A DNA stretch of 64,000 nucleotides, from the NCBI GenBank assembly GCA_016721305.1, contig JADKIH010000016.1:1-64000 (forward strand), read 5' to 3'. The stretch comes from Bacteroidota bacterium. Lineage in GTDB: Bacteria > Bacteroidota > Bacteroidia > AKYH767-A > 2013-40CM-41-45. Below the pieces are notes generated by a model. The model was not told where the DNA came from, ran no database searches, and saw nothing but the letters and a program-made list of their open reading frames with translations. Positions 8,225-16,451 of the stretch are shown piece after piece. Made by a program: the position numbers and the translations under genes. How positions within the stretch are numbered: position 1 is the first letter of the stretch; each line of letters opens with the position of its first letter.

Positions 8225-8572
8225 TTATTGGAGACCTTCGGCTTCGCCCTGAATGCGGCTGAGATTAGTGATGACAGAGTCGTAAACTTCCTGCAAAAGC
8301 CCCGGATTATCCGAGTAGAATTTTAAACTCCGTGCATATTTTTCCTGCGTTGTATTGTGGTTTTTCAGAATGTATTCGGTGTATTGTTTCATCGAGTACA
8401 TAGATGAATCGGTGGTTGCAACCGTCGCCATCGAAGCCTGCGCAATGTGCATGTCGGATAAAATGGCCGTCATTTCTGTTTTGTTTAAAACATCATCGGG
8501 GATGGAAGGCTTCTTTTTACCGCAGGCGAGAAGTGACAGACAAAGAAGTAGGGCAATTGAAAATTTATTCAT
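8225..8572 (-). CDS. DUF4296-type lipoprotein
   Basis: A 115-residue protein with a lipoprotein signal: MNKFSIALLLCLSLLACGKKK, lipobox LLAC with cysteine 17. The mature part is a single helical domain with the pattern typical of DUF4296: a TEMTAILSDMHIAQA segment, then YTEYILKNHNTTQEKYARSLKFY. These small Bacteroidota envelope proteins have no known function. It starts 2 bases after the pyrC stop, so the two genes form one transcript. The DUF assignment is from memory of the family pattern. Confidence 0.75.
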   Translation of the reverse strand: MNKFSIALLLCLSLLACGKKKPSIPDDVLNKTEMTAILSDMHIAQASMATVATTDSSMYSMKQYTEYILKNHNTTQEKYARSLKFYSDNPGLLQEVYDSVITNLSRIQGEAEGLQ

Positions 8573-8574
8573 CG

Positions 8575-9912
8575 TTATCTGGCTTTGAAAGTTAAGCGTT
8601 CGCCTTTATGTTCTTCGAAAATTTGACCGTTGTCGTAGATTAAATTGCCATTCACAAATGTTTTTTCGACGGATGAGCGGAATGTGTAATTCTCGAACGG
8701 ACTCCATTTGCATTTTGCTAAAATGTTCTCCGGAATTACTGTCATCTCTTTATTCGGATTGACGATGACCAGATCGGCAAAATACCCTTCGCGGATAAAA
8801 CCACGATCTTTAATGTTAAAGCAAGTGGCTACGTTGTGCGAAGATTTTTGTACGATCGTTTCCATCGAAATTTTACCGGCGTGGTAAAATTCCATGATGG
8901 CCTGAAGAGCATGCTGAATCAACGGACCGCCGCTTGGCGCTTTGAAATATGTTTGCGCTTTTTCTTCGAGTGTATGAGGAGCATGATCAGTGGCGAGTAC
9001 GTCGAGGTGATTGTCGAGCAGCCCCTTGAGCAATGCTTGCTGATCATTTTTTGACTTGACAGCAGGATTCCATTTTATTTTAGTGCCCAGTCGGGTGTAA
9101 TCATCGGAATTGAAAAAGAGATGATGTGTACACACTTCAGCGGTAATTCGTTTTTGTTCGAGCGGAGTTTTTGCATCGAAGAGCGACAATTCTTTTTCCG
9201 TGCTGATATGTAAAACGTGCAATCGCGTTCCGAACTTTTTGGCGAGACCGACGGCAAATGACGAAGAAAGATAACAGGCTTCTGCGCTACGAATTTCCGG
9301 ATGCATTTCAATCGGCACGTTTTCTCCGTAACGCGCTTTTGCTTCATCCATGTTGCGACGAATGGTAGTTTCGTCTTCGCAATGAGTTGCAATAAGCATT
9401 GGAGAATTTCCGAATACTTTTTCCAGAACAGGAAGTTTATCGACAAGCATATTTCCTGTCGACGAACCCATGAAGATTTTGATACCGCAAACATTTTCGG
9501 AATTCGTACGCATTACTTCTTCGTAATTATCGTTCGATACTCCCATGTAAAATGAGTAATTGGCGAGCGATTTACGTTGCGCAATTTCGTATTTGTCCTG
9601 CAGTAATTCTTGTGTCAGTGCATTCGGGACGGTATTCGGCATTTCCATGTAGGAAGTTGTGCCGCCTGCCACACCGGCGCGAGCTTCGGTATAAATTTCA
9701 CCCTTGTGCGTAAGACCCGGTTCGCGGAAATGCACCTGATCGTCGATGAGACCGGGAATGACAAAATTGTTTCCGGCATCGATGACTTCGGCATTGGAAT
9801 GAGAAATGGAATCGGCTATTTTTTCGATACGACCGTTTTCAATCAAAATGTCGGAAGAGAATATTTTCCCTTCGTTGACAATTCGGCCGTTCGTGATGAT
9901 GACTCTTTTCAA
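8575..9912 (-). CDS. pyrC: dihydroorotase
   Basis: A 445-residue amidohydrolase-superfamily protein that cyclises N-carbamoyl-aspartate to dihydroorotate in pyrimidine synthesis. Metal-binding motifs in order: DDQVHFREPG (about 57-66), the KIFMGSSTGNMLVD lysine region, a histidine in ATHCEDE, HVLHIST, and the aspartate motif ATDHAPHTLEEK. The length and these motifs fit class I dihydroorotases. It lies between the glycosyltransferase gene (3-base gap upstream) and the lipoprotein gene, so a three-gene operon is likely. Confidence 0.95.
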   Translation of the reverse strand: MKRVIITNGRIVNEGKIFSSDILIENGRIEKIADSISHSNAEVIDAGNNFVIPGLIDDQVHFREPGLTHKGEIYTEARAGVAGGTTSYMEMPNTVPNALTQELLQDKYEIAQRKSLANYSFYMGVSNDNYEEVMRTNSENVCGIKIFMGSSTGNMLVDKLPVLEKVFGNSPMLIATHCEDETTIRRNMDEAKARYGENVPIEMHPEIRSAEACYLSSSFAVGLAKKFGTRLHVLHISTEKELSLFDAKTPLEQKRITAEVCTHHLFFNSDDYTRLGTKIKWNPAVKSKNDQQALLKGLLDNHLDVLATDHAPHTLEEKAQTYFKAPSGGPLIQHALQAIMEFYHAGKISMETIVQKSSHNVATCFNIKDRGFIREGYFADLVIVNPNKEMTVIPENILAKCKWSPFENYTFRSSVEKTFVNGNLIYDNGQIFEEHKGERLTFKAR

Positions 9913-9915
9913 AAT

Positions 9916-10653
9916 CTATTTTGCTTTCGGATATTTTCTGAAAAGACTTTTCCATCTCATCAGTAAAACACCCATGATGGCTTCTTTGAAAATGCCTTTA
10001 CTCATCTTGCTTGTTCCTTCGGTACGATCGGTGAAGATGATAGGGACTTCAGTGAGTTTAAATCCGCATTTGATGGCGGTGAATTTCATTTCAATCTGGA
10101 ATGCATAACCGATAAAGCGAACTTCGTCGAGCGGAATGGTGTCCAGTACTTTTCTTTTGTAGCAAATAAATCCTGCCGTCGTGTCTTTCACCCGAATTCC
10201 GGTGATGATGCGAACATAGACCGATGCATAGTACGACATGATGACTCGACCTAAAGGCCAGTTCACCACATTCGCGCCTTTGATATAACGAGAGCCGACT
10301 GACATATCTGCTCCTTCTTTTGCGCATGCAGCGTAGAGACGAACGAGATCATCGGGGTTGTGAGAAAAGTCGCAATCCATTTCGAAAATATATTCGTAGC
10401 CATGCGAAATCGACCATTTGAATCCGTGAATATATGCCGTGCCTAATCCCAGTTTTCCTTTACGTTCTTCAATGAAAAGTCGTCCTGCAAATTCCGGCAT
10501 TAATTTTTTTACGATTTCTGCCGTACCATCGGGTGAGCCGTCATCGATGATGAGCAAATGGAAGTCTTTTTCCAAAGAAAAAACCTTCCGGATCATCTTC
10601 TCAACGTTCTCTTTTTCGTTGTAGGTTGGAATTATGACAATTGAATCGCTCAC
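9916..10653 (-). CDS. polyprenol monophosphomannose synthase-like GT2 glycosyltransferase
   Basis: A 245-residue GT-A fold, GT2-family enzyme of the DPM1 type. Motifs are IIPTYNEKENVEKMI at the N-terminus, DDGSPDGTAEIV, and the metal-binding EMDCDFSHNPDDL near residue 95. DPM1-type enzymes transfer mannose from GDP-mannose to a polyprenyl phosphate on the cytoplasmic membrane face. The hydrophobic C-terminal domain found in some bacterial forms is absent. The start is GTG at 10653, 17 bases after a TATCTTCG box. First gene of the operon with pyrC and the lipoprotein. Confidence 0.87.
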   Translation of the reverse strand: MSDSIVIIPTYNEKENVEKMIRKVFSLEKDFHLLIIDDGSPDGTAEIVKKLMPEFAGRLFIEERKGKLGLGTAYIHGFKWSISHGYEYIFEMDCDFSHNPDDLVRLYAACAKEGADMSVGSRYIKGANVVNWPLGRVIMSYYASVYVRIITGIRVKDTTAGFICYKRKVLDTIPLDEVRFIGYAFQIEMKFTAIKCGFKLTEVPIIFTDRTEGTSKMSKGIFKEAIMGVLLMRWKSLFRKYPKAK

Positions 10654-10670
10654 AGTGGTGGATTGTGGGG

Positions 10671-10678
10671 CGAAGATA
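10671..10678 (-). promoter_or_regulatory. -7-like box (TATCTTCG) for the glycosyltransferase-pyrC operon
   Basis: On the minus strand TATCTTCG fits TAnnTTTG with one change (TTCG for TTTG). The same TTCG variant precedes four other genes here (25800, 46405, 49641, 58294), so it may be a local consensus variant. Confidence 0.45.
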
Positions 10679-10798
10679 GGCGTTTTTCTTTAGTCTTTTA
10701 CCTTTAGTTCTAAGTCTTTAGACGGTAGTTAATGCCGTATTATATACTAAACTTTAATTAACAACTTAGGCAAAAAGGATTGCTTCTTTTTCAAGGGA

Positions 10799-12370
10799 TT
10801 ACATCTTCAAAAATTTCTTTCTACAATAATTTCCATTAGAACGTACTTCGATGATGTAAAATCCAGGGGATAAGGATGAACAGTCAACTGTTACAATATC
10901 CTTGTCTGTACTAGACCGGATTGCAATTAACAATCCAGATAGGTTGAAAACCGATAGCTCAATTCCTTTGCTATAAAAAATGGATTTAATTCTCAATTCA
11001 TCATTGACTATGTTTGGAAGAATTTGAAAGATTTGTTCAGTAATTTCATTTGAAATATTACTGATATTGATGAAATTGCAAACAGAAGTATCAATGCAGC
11101 CATTATTAGAAATGATAACTGCATAGGAGCCACTAACCGTCGGGGAAAAGGTTTGAGAAGTTTCACCTGAAATTTGGTTATTTAGCGAACAGTTGTACCA
11201 TTGATACTGCGCAGAATCTTGTAACGATTCGATGGTGTCACCTGAAACATTTACTGTATTGTCAAGATCAGTAAATTCATAAGCACCAATGTCAGGAATC
11301 GAATTTCTAGGTATGCCTTTCTGATCCCATTGATTTGTTGTATCTGATACCCCTGCATTTATTGCAGGACTTCCGCAAAGTAATGGATGCGTTTCAGTCA
11401 TCCCGCCATTTGCTCCTAAAGGACCAATCATGGGATTTACGTAATTTTGGTTTGATGTCCCAGCAATTGAACCATTCCAAACAATGTTATTCCTTGAATT
11501 TGAATCAATATAAAAGCAATCTAAATCTTGGTGAGAGTTATTGCTTAAAATTGAATTCTTGAATAAATTTTGAGATGGGAATGGACCATAAACTCCACCT
11601 CCTGCTCCTGGAGCAGAGGCGACATTCAAGGTTATAGTCGAATTGAAAATACGTGTGACGTAATTAGAAAAAATCCCTCCTCCTTGGTTAATGGCGTAAT
11701 TTTGGCTTAAGGTACAATTTACGATATTTAAATCGCCTCCATTCCATATTGCACCTCCATCTATTGCTGAGGTGTTAACGAGAAATGTTGTATTGTAAAT
11801 GTTAGCGCTACTATGTACGCTGGGGACGTTATAAATCCCACCCCCACTGCCAATTACAGTATGATTGTTACTGAAAGTACAATGATTCAACTCTATCGAA
11901 CCATAATTCATTATTGCCCCACCGTTATTATAAGCTCCATTATCTTGAAAAACACAATTTATACATATCAAGTGGCCTTGATTGAAAATTGCACCTGCAT
12001 CTTCTCCGTTTGCCCACCCTCCGTAAAACTTTATATTGGCGAAGCTGACCGTAGTTCCAGAATACACCTGACAAAATCGATGAGAGCCTGAAGTGATAAG
12101 AGTTTTTTGGATACCGTTGCCAATTATGGTTAGTGTTGGAGTAATAATCTTCAGGTCAACAAGAAGATATATAGGAACTCCGTCAGTAATAGTGTCAAAT
12201 CTAATCGTATCATAGCTTGCCGAAATTGTTATAAAATCCCTTAGAGTACCAGGGCCCGAGTCAGCATTTGTTGTTACATAATGCGTGACACCTAAAATAG
12301 GTTCGGAAAATATTATTAAAATTAAGAATGTAAAAAAATACTTTATGCGTTTTGTTTTATAGAGCCCCAT
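10799..12370 (-). CDS. secreted right-handed beta-helix protein with T9SS sorting domain
   Basis: A 523-residue protein with an N-terminal signal sequence (FFTFLILIIFSEPILG), then THYVTTNADSGPGTLRDFI, the usual opening of choice-of-anchor-Q/polymorphic outer-membrane-like beta-helix proteins. The middle (about 80-340) has repeating strands such as NGGAIMNYGSIELNHCTFSNN and DGGAIWNGGDLNIVNCTLSQN. The last 80 residues look like a type A T9SS C-terminal sorting domain (ELSVFNLSGLLI, then LSPGFYIIEVRSNG, ending in CRKKFLKM). It is probably exported by T9SS and held on the surface. It is AT-richer than neighbouring housekeeping genes and stands alone. Confidence 0.85.
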   Translation of the reverse strand: MGLYKTKRIKYFFTFLILIIFSEPILGVTHYVTTNADSGPGTLRDFITISASYDTIRFDTITDGVPIYLLVDLKIITPTLTIIGNGIQKTLITSGSHRFCQVYSGTTVSFANIKFYGGWANGEDAGAIFNQGHLICINCVFQDNGAYNNGGAIMNYGSIELNHCTFSNNHTVIGSGGGIYNVPSVHSSANIYNTTFLVNTSAIDGGAIWNGGDLNIVNCTLSQNYAINQGGGIFSNYVTRIFNSTITLNVASAPGAGGGVYGPFPSQNLFKNSILSNNSHQDLDCFYIDSNSRNNIVWNGSIAGTSNQNYVNPMIGPLGANGGMTETHPLLCGSPAINAGVSDTTNQWDQKGIPRNSIPDIGAYEFTDLDNTVNVSGDTIESLQDSAQYQWYNCSLNNQISGETSQTFSPTVSGSYAVIISNNGCIDTSVCNFINISNISNEITEQIFQILPNIVNDELRIKSIFYSKGIELSVFNLSGLLIAIRSSTDKDIVTVDCSSLSPGFYIIEVRSNGNYCRKKFLKM

Positions 12371-12534
12371 TAGCGAAAACGTTATTTAAATATTGATGTT
12401 AGCCTAGTAAAGCTAATAGATAAAGATAATGATTTCAAACAAATCTCTACTCTTAAAGCAAGATGATTTTTATCATCGCTTTGGCTCAGTTTATTTGTTC
12501 TTTTTAGTTTCTTAATTGGAATGTGAAATTCTAT

Positions 12535-12542
12535 TACCTTTA
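12535..12542 (+). promoter_or_regulatory. -7 box (TACCTTTA) abutting the RRM gene start
   Basis: TACCTTTA, CCCC, then ATG at 12547: the same 12-base arrangement as the NifU-like gene. It fixes the start at 12547, not the in-frame ATG at 12523, which lies upstream of the promoter box. Confidence 0.6.
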
Positions 12543-12546
12543 CCCC

Positions 12547-12792
12547 ATGAAGCTATTTGTAAAAAACATCGAAGGCTCAGTAAACGAAGTATTGCTGGAG
12601 TCTATTTTCCGCCAGTTTGGTGAAGTAGAAGATACAAAAATCGTGTACGATAAAATTACGTGGGAATCGCGCGGATTTGGTTTCGTGACTTTCAAGAAGA
12701 AGGAAGATGCTCAAAAGGCAATCGAAGGATTGAATGGGAAGGAGCTTGTGGGGAAGGCGTTGTCGGTGGAAGTTGCCGTAGAAAAACGTTAG
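12547..12792 (+). CDS. RNA-binding protein with a single RRM domain
   Basis: An 81-residue protein that is almost entirely one RNA recognition motif. RNP2 is LFVKNI at residues 3-8, and RNP1 is RGFGFVTF near residues 43-50. Such small RRM proteins are common in Bacteroidota and Cyanobacteria and bind single-stranded RNA, with roles often linked to growth or cold response. The glycine-rich tail seen in some homologues is absent. The start follows the leaderless-type promoter. Confidence 0.93.
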   Translation: MKLFVKNIEGSVNEVLLESIFRQFGEVEDTKIVYDKITWESRGFGFVTFKKKEDAQKAIEGLNGKELVGKALSVEVAVEKR

Positions 12793-12864
12793 GTGATTGC
12801 TGCTGGATTTATTCTGAACCTAGCTTGAGGGCTATCAAAATAATACTGTCAATAGAAAAGTCTG

Positions 12865-13044
12865 ATGAAAAAATCAACTGTAATTAGTGCTCTGGACGAA
12901 TTTCCAAAGGAATTTGCTTTGGATAAATTTTTAGAACGTTTGCTGGTTATTGAGAAAATTGAAGAAGGTTTGAAGGAAGCTAAAGCAGGCAAAACCGTTT
13001 CTCATGACCACGCTAAAAAGATTATTGCAAAGTGGCAAAAGTAA
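12865..13044 (+). CDS. putative antitoxin of a type II toxin-antitoxin pair
   Basis: A 59-residue acidic-to-basic helical protein, starting MKKSTVISALDEFPKEF and ending SHDHAKKIIAKWQK. It overlaps the ParE/RelE-like toxin gene by 13 bases, with the toxin start at 13032. Size, order and overlap are typical of type II antitoxins, and the segment GLKEAKAGKTVSHDHAKKII resembles the C-terminal part of small Bacteroidota antitoxins. No DNA-binding domain can be named from the sequence, so the role rests on context. Confidence 0.75.
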   Translation: MKKSTVISALDEFPKEFALDKFLERLLVIEKIEEGLKEAKAGKTVSHDHAKKIIAKWQK

Positions 13045-13313
13045 GCTGGACTCGAAGATCTCTTAAAGATTTAGAGGCAATCCACGAGTACATCGCTCTG
13101 GACTCAAAATTTTATGCTCACCGTTTTGTAAATAGGATTGTTTCCAGAGTTGACCAATTAATTGACTTTCCTGAATCCGGCCGCATTGTTCCGGAAATGG
13201 AAGATTCTTCAATCAGAGAGTTGATTGAAGGTAACTTCAGGATTTTTTATAAATTTCAAAAAGGTGCTATAGTCATCTTAAGAATTCACAATTCGGCACA
13301 ATCAATAAGGTAG
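13032..13313 (+). CDS. ParE/RelE-superfamily toxin
   Basis: A 93-residue protein with the ParE/RelE pattern: VSWTRRSLKDLEAIHEYIA at the N-terminus, FVNRIVSRVDQLIDFPESGRIVPE in the middle, and FRIFYKFQKGAIVILRIHNSAQ at the C-terminus. ParE toxins inhibit DNA gyrase and RelE toxins cleave ribosome-bound mRNA. The IRELIEGNFRIFYKF and HNSAQ segments favour the ParE-like plasmid-stabilisation branch. The start is GTG, overlapping the antitoxin gene, so the two are translationally coupled. The pair is probably a functional module. Confidence 0.87.
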   Translation: MAKVSWTRRSLKDLEAIHEYIALDSKFYAHRFVNRIVSRVDQLIDFPESGRIVPEMEDSSIRELIEGNFRIFYKFQKGAIVILRIHNSAQSIR

Positions 13314-13444
13314 TTTTTTGAATAGTAGAAACTCAAAATTGGCTAAACAATGGCTCTTATGTCGGTCGTTTTTTATTATTCGACTACTTTGTTCTGTAAT
13401 TGTAAGTAGATAACATTTCTCTTCTTTATTCGTTTAAGCATCAG

Positions 13445-14110
13445 ATGACTCTGCGCACCCGTTTTTTGATGATTTTGATGATGGGCGGATGGCTTTTTTC
13501 GAGCCGGGCTTCGGGGCAAATTTTAGATACGATCGAATATAGCATGCAGCAAAAGCCGAAGTTTTTTGTCTCGCTGGCTTCGTTCAATACGTTTGTGGAT
13601 GGCGATTTTGCGAGCTTTGGCGGGGTTCGGATGGGACTGAAATACAATAATCGGGTTCGATTTGGAGTGGGGTATTTTGAGCTAACCAATAATGGCGTCG
13701 TCTCAACGATTCCAATCGATGAAGGGCAGGGGATTTATGATGCGAACGGACAATTGGAGCTTTCCTTCTTTAGTCTTTCTGCCGAGTACAGTCTTAGAAA
13801 CGATTTTCCATGGCATTTTGCCGTAGTTCCGTTTCAGATGGGTTTCGGCTCGGCGCATTACGAATATATCAGCAGAAGCAGTCGCACGAGGGTGAAAACG
13901 CCTTCGGAGTTCATTATACTTTATCAGCCGGAATTCAATGTTCAGTACAGCATTGTTCGCTGGTTTGCCGTAGGGCTCACCACGGGCTATCGTTTTACGC
14001 TTTTACGCTCAAGGAAACAGACCCGAAACTTCGATTCGATCAACTTTTCGTTCGATGTTAGTATTTCGCTTGATGAGTTGTATTATGAGCTTAGGGGGGA
14101 GAAGGATTAG
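13445..14110 (+). CDS. predicted outer-membrane beta-barrel protein, function unknown
   Basis: A 221-residue protein. An N-terminal signal peptide (about residues 1-25, ending RASGQ) is followed by alternating amphipathic strands rich in Tyr, Phe and Gly, for example RMGLKYNNRVRFGVGYFEL and RWFAVGLTTGYRFTLL. It ends in charged residues (YYELRGEKD), not in the classical terminal aromatic. The pattern suggests a small outer-membrane barrel. No family is recognised. The start ATG lies 3 bases after CATCAG, with no clear promoter box. Confidence 0.6.
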   Translation: MTLRTRFLMILMMGGWLFSSRASGQILDTIEYSMQQKPKFFVSLASFNTFVDGDFASFGGVRMGLKYNNRVRFGVGYFELTNNGVVSTIPIDEGQGIYDANGQLELSFFSLSAEYSLRNDFPWHFAVVPFQMGFGSAHYEYISRSSRTRVKTPSEFIILYQPEFNVQYSIVRWFAVGLTTGYRFTLLRSRKQTRNFDSINFSFDVSISLDELYYELRGEKD

Positions 14111-14229
14111 TAGTTTCTGAAAATGGTAATTAGTGGTGCCTTTAACTTTGAACGCTTAGGTTTTGTGAAAATGTGATGTGATGTCTGCCAATAAACAATC
14201 TACCGAAGTGTGTAATTGACAAAGCCTTG

Positions 14230-14410
14230 ATTTTTCTTTCTTTTTTTCGCTGTAGCGAACAAAAAGAAAGAAACAAAGAAAAAGGCGACCACGCGCAGCC
14301 TCCATCTCTCCTTACTTATACCAACAGCTTTCCTTGAATAAGCATTTGGCCATTGATTATTCAATTTGCTTCGATTTGCCACCGAGAAGGAGGCCGCACG
14401 CGCGTGGACG
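14230..14410. repeat. structured intergenic element with nested inverted repeats
   Basis: In the 421-base gap between the barrel protein and ruvB, a stem CTTTCTTTTTTTCGCT pairs with AGCGAACAAAAAGAAAG (about 14237-14270). Just beyond, ACGCGCAGCCTCC (near 14290) is matched in inverse by GGAGGCCGCACGCGCGT (near 14390), forming a second, GC-rich long-range stem. The local GC-rich arms stand out against AT-rich flanks. Similar elements with poly-pyrimidine hairpins occur between genes in many Bacteroidota, from memory. No real gene is seen in the gap. Confidence 0.6.
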
Positions 14411-14519
14411 GCCCCCCACAACATCCTGCTTTCGTATTTCCCCACTTCACATTTTTTCAACCTTATTCCAAAATTTACCTGAAGCAGTATTTTTGAGATA
14501 GCTTTCTAGATTTTTCCCG

Positions 14520-14527
14520 TACTTTTA
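14520..14527 (+). promoter_or_regulatory. -7 box (TACTTTTA) abutting the ruvB start
   Basis: TACTTTTA, CCCCG, then ATG at 14533. A TTTG at 14492-14495 lies 24 bases upstream and could serve as the -33 element. Spacing from box to ATG is 13 bases, one more than in the other leaderless-type cases. Confidence 0.55.
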
Positions 14528-14532
14528 CCCCG

Positions 14533-15558
14533 ATGCTCAATCCCAATCTAGATCCAGCCGGTTCCGGACTTAGTTCGGCCGAAAAAGAACTCGATAAAGT
14601 CCTCCGCCCCCAAGGGTTCGACGACTTTACCGGTCAGTCGCCTGTGCTGAGCAATCTGAAAATCTTCGTCGAAGCTGCCCGCCAGCGTGATGAGGCTTTG
14701 GATCATGTCCTTCTACACGGACCTCCCGGATTGGGGAAAACAACGCTTGCCTACATTCTGGCAAATGAGTTAGGCGTAAGTATCAAAACAACTTCCGGAC
14801 CTGTGCTCGACAAGCCGGGCGATTTAGCCGGACTGCTCACGAATCTGGGGCCGAATGATGTTTTGTTCATCGACGAAATTCATCGCCTCAGTCCGATCGT
14901 CGAAGAGTATCTGTACTCGGCGATGGAAGATTACAAAATCGACATCATGATTGAAACCGGTCCGAATGCACGATCGGTTCAAATTAAAATAAATCCGTTT
15001 ACGCTTATTGGTGCTACAACTCGTTCGGGATTACTGACAGCTCCTTTGCGTGCACGTTTTGGAATTACAAGTCGTCTGGAATATTACGACGCCAAACTTT
15101 TACAAAAAATCATTCATCGTTCCGCACAATTGATGCGTACGGAAATTCGTGATGATGCAGCGTATGAAATTGCGAGAAGAAGTCGTGGAACCCCACGTAT
15201 TGCAAACGCACTCTTACGTCGCGTTCGTGATTTCGCTCAGATAAAAAGTAACGGCATTATCGATTTAGAAATTTCTCACACCGCTCTTACTGCATTGAAT
15301 GTGGATCAGCATGGTTTGGATGAAATGGATAATCGCATTCTCTCTGCCATCATCGATAAATTCAAAGGCGGTCCGGTTGGACTCACAACAATTGCTACAG
15401 CCGTAAGCGAAGAAGCAGGAACGATAGAAGAAGTGTATGAACCGTTTTTGATTCAGGAAGGATATCTCAAACGCACACCTCGTGGGCGTGAGGCGACTGA
15501 GGCTGCTTACAAGCATTTGGGGAAGAGTTGGCCGGGGACTGCCGGTCAATTGTTTTGA
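14533..15558 (+). CDS. ruvB: Holliday junction branch migration ATPase RuvB
   Basis: A 341-residue AAA+ protein of normal length. The Walker A motif is HGPPGLGKTTLAYI (about 59-72), Walker B is VLFIDEIHRL, sensor 1 is GATTRSGLL, and the arginine-finger region is RSRGTPRIANALLRRVRDFAQ. The C-terminal winged helix ends with YLKRTPRGREAT. RuvB drives branch migration at Holliday junctions with RuvA, encoded at 36306-36879. It is transcribed alone. Confidence 0.98.
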   Translation: MLNPNLDPAGSGLSSAEKELDKVLRPQGFDDFTGQSPVLSNLKIFVEAARQRDEALDHVLLHGPPGLGKTTLAYILANELGVSIKTTSGPVLDKPGDLAGLLTNLGPNDVLFIDEIHRLSPIVEEYLYSAMEDYKIDIMIETGPNARSVQIKINPFTLIGATTRSGLLTAPLRARFGITSRLEYYDAKLLQKIIHRSAQLMRTEIRDDAAYEIARRSRGTPRIANALLRRVRDFAQIKSNGIIDLEISHTALTALNVDQHGLDEMDNRILSAIIDKFKGGPVGLTTIATAVSEEAGTIEEVYEPFLIQEGYLKRTPRGREATEAAYKHLGKSWPGTAGQLF

Positions 15559-15995
15559 AATTGGCTTCTTGCTTAGCATTATATTTATACCAACTTTGCA
15601 TCAGATTACGAAATAAAGGAACCAAGATTCCTTATGGATGTACCATTCTCTGTTGGTTTTTTCATTTAGAAATGGAATAATTAAAAATTTCTTACTGGAA
15701 TTATGATTCCTTGTTTTATTTTTTAGCATTTTTCTATTAAAATCTTGTTTTGATTCGAGTCGATGCGCGAAATTATGGCTTGTTTATAAATATATCTTGG
15801 ATTCAATTGATTTCCTATTACATTTGATCTAAGTTTTTTCGGACCCACATCCAAGTATAGAATCGATTTTAGTACAAGTTTATTTCAGTAATTTCTTTTA
15901 AAAGGTTAGCGACAGATTATTTGCTTGAACGATTGAAAAGCCTTTTGGTCTGAGTAGTTCAGTGCAATATTTAATTTTTTCTAAATCTCTATATC
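15559..15995. other. intergenic stretch with no recognised gene
   Basis: A 437-base AT-rich gap between ruvB and the secreted-protein operon. I see small hairpins (for example AAGGAA with TTCCTT near 15617-15635) and no convincing open frame, RNA gene or promoter box of the TAnnTTTG type. It probably holds the promoter of the downstream operon in a form I cannot place. Confidence 0.5.
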
Positions 15996-16429
15996 ATGAA
16001 AAAATCCTCCTGTTGATTTTGTTTTGGCTTTCTTTTTATTGTAAGCAAGCCTACTCCCAGTCAGAATCTCCCATACTTTCAATGGATGTCGCAACCATAA
16101 GTGTTGCCAATAATTTCATTGACAGTTTGCCGGTCGAAACAGACTCAACCGTTTACTCGGTTGTCGTAAATGTGAATTTGTTTGATACTGTCGATGTTCA
16201 GAACATCGAAGTAAAAATTGGCACCACAGCGGGAGGTTCAGATTTAGTAAATCAAACTTTTGCATTTGATGTTTCAGGTTCGCTGAGCGGCGGGATGTCG
16301 TATTTGAGAGAATTGTATCGAGTCCAATTAGGGGTTGGTAATTTAATCGGGCTTGGTGATTACTATGCTGAGGTTCGTGTTCAAAGATTGGATGGCAGCT
16401 ACAGTCCTTCTGTTGTTTTTAATCGTTAA
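15996..16429 (+). CDS. small secreted protein, function unknown (frameshift in signal peptide)
   Basis: The mature part, about 120 residues from QSESPILSMDVATIS to the end PSVVFNR, is beta-rich with no recognised domain. In the frame that encodes it the only upstream start is a GTG at 15962. A much better start is the ATG at 15996, which is one base out of frame: adding one A to its A6 run (15999-16004) gives MKKILLLILFWLSFYCKQ, a textbook signal peptide joined to the mature protein. So I place the gene at 15996 with a one-base deletion in a poly-A run. It is the first gene of a three-gene operon, 22 bases before the giant surface protein. Confidence 0.7.
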
Positions 16430-16451
16430 TAACATTTTAAACTCTACTCTC

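Noticed and set aside
14200..14460. A minus-strand open frame of 86 codons with a stretch rich in Phe and Lys in the structured element before ruvB
   Set aside because: It translates the poly-pyrimidine hairpin and GC-rich stem, has no domain pattern and looks like a known by-product of such repeats.
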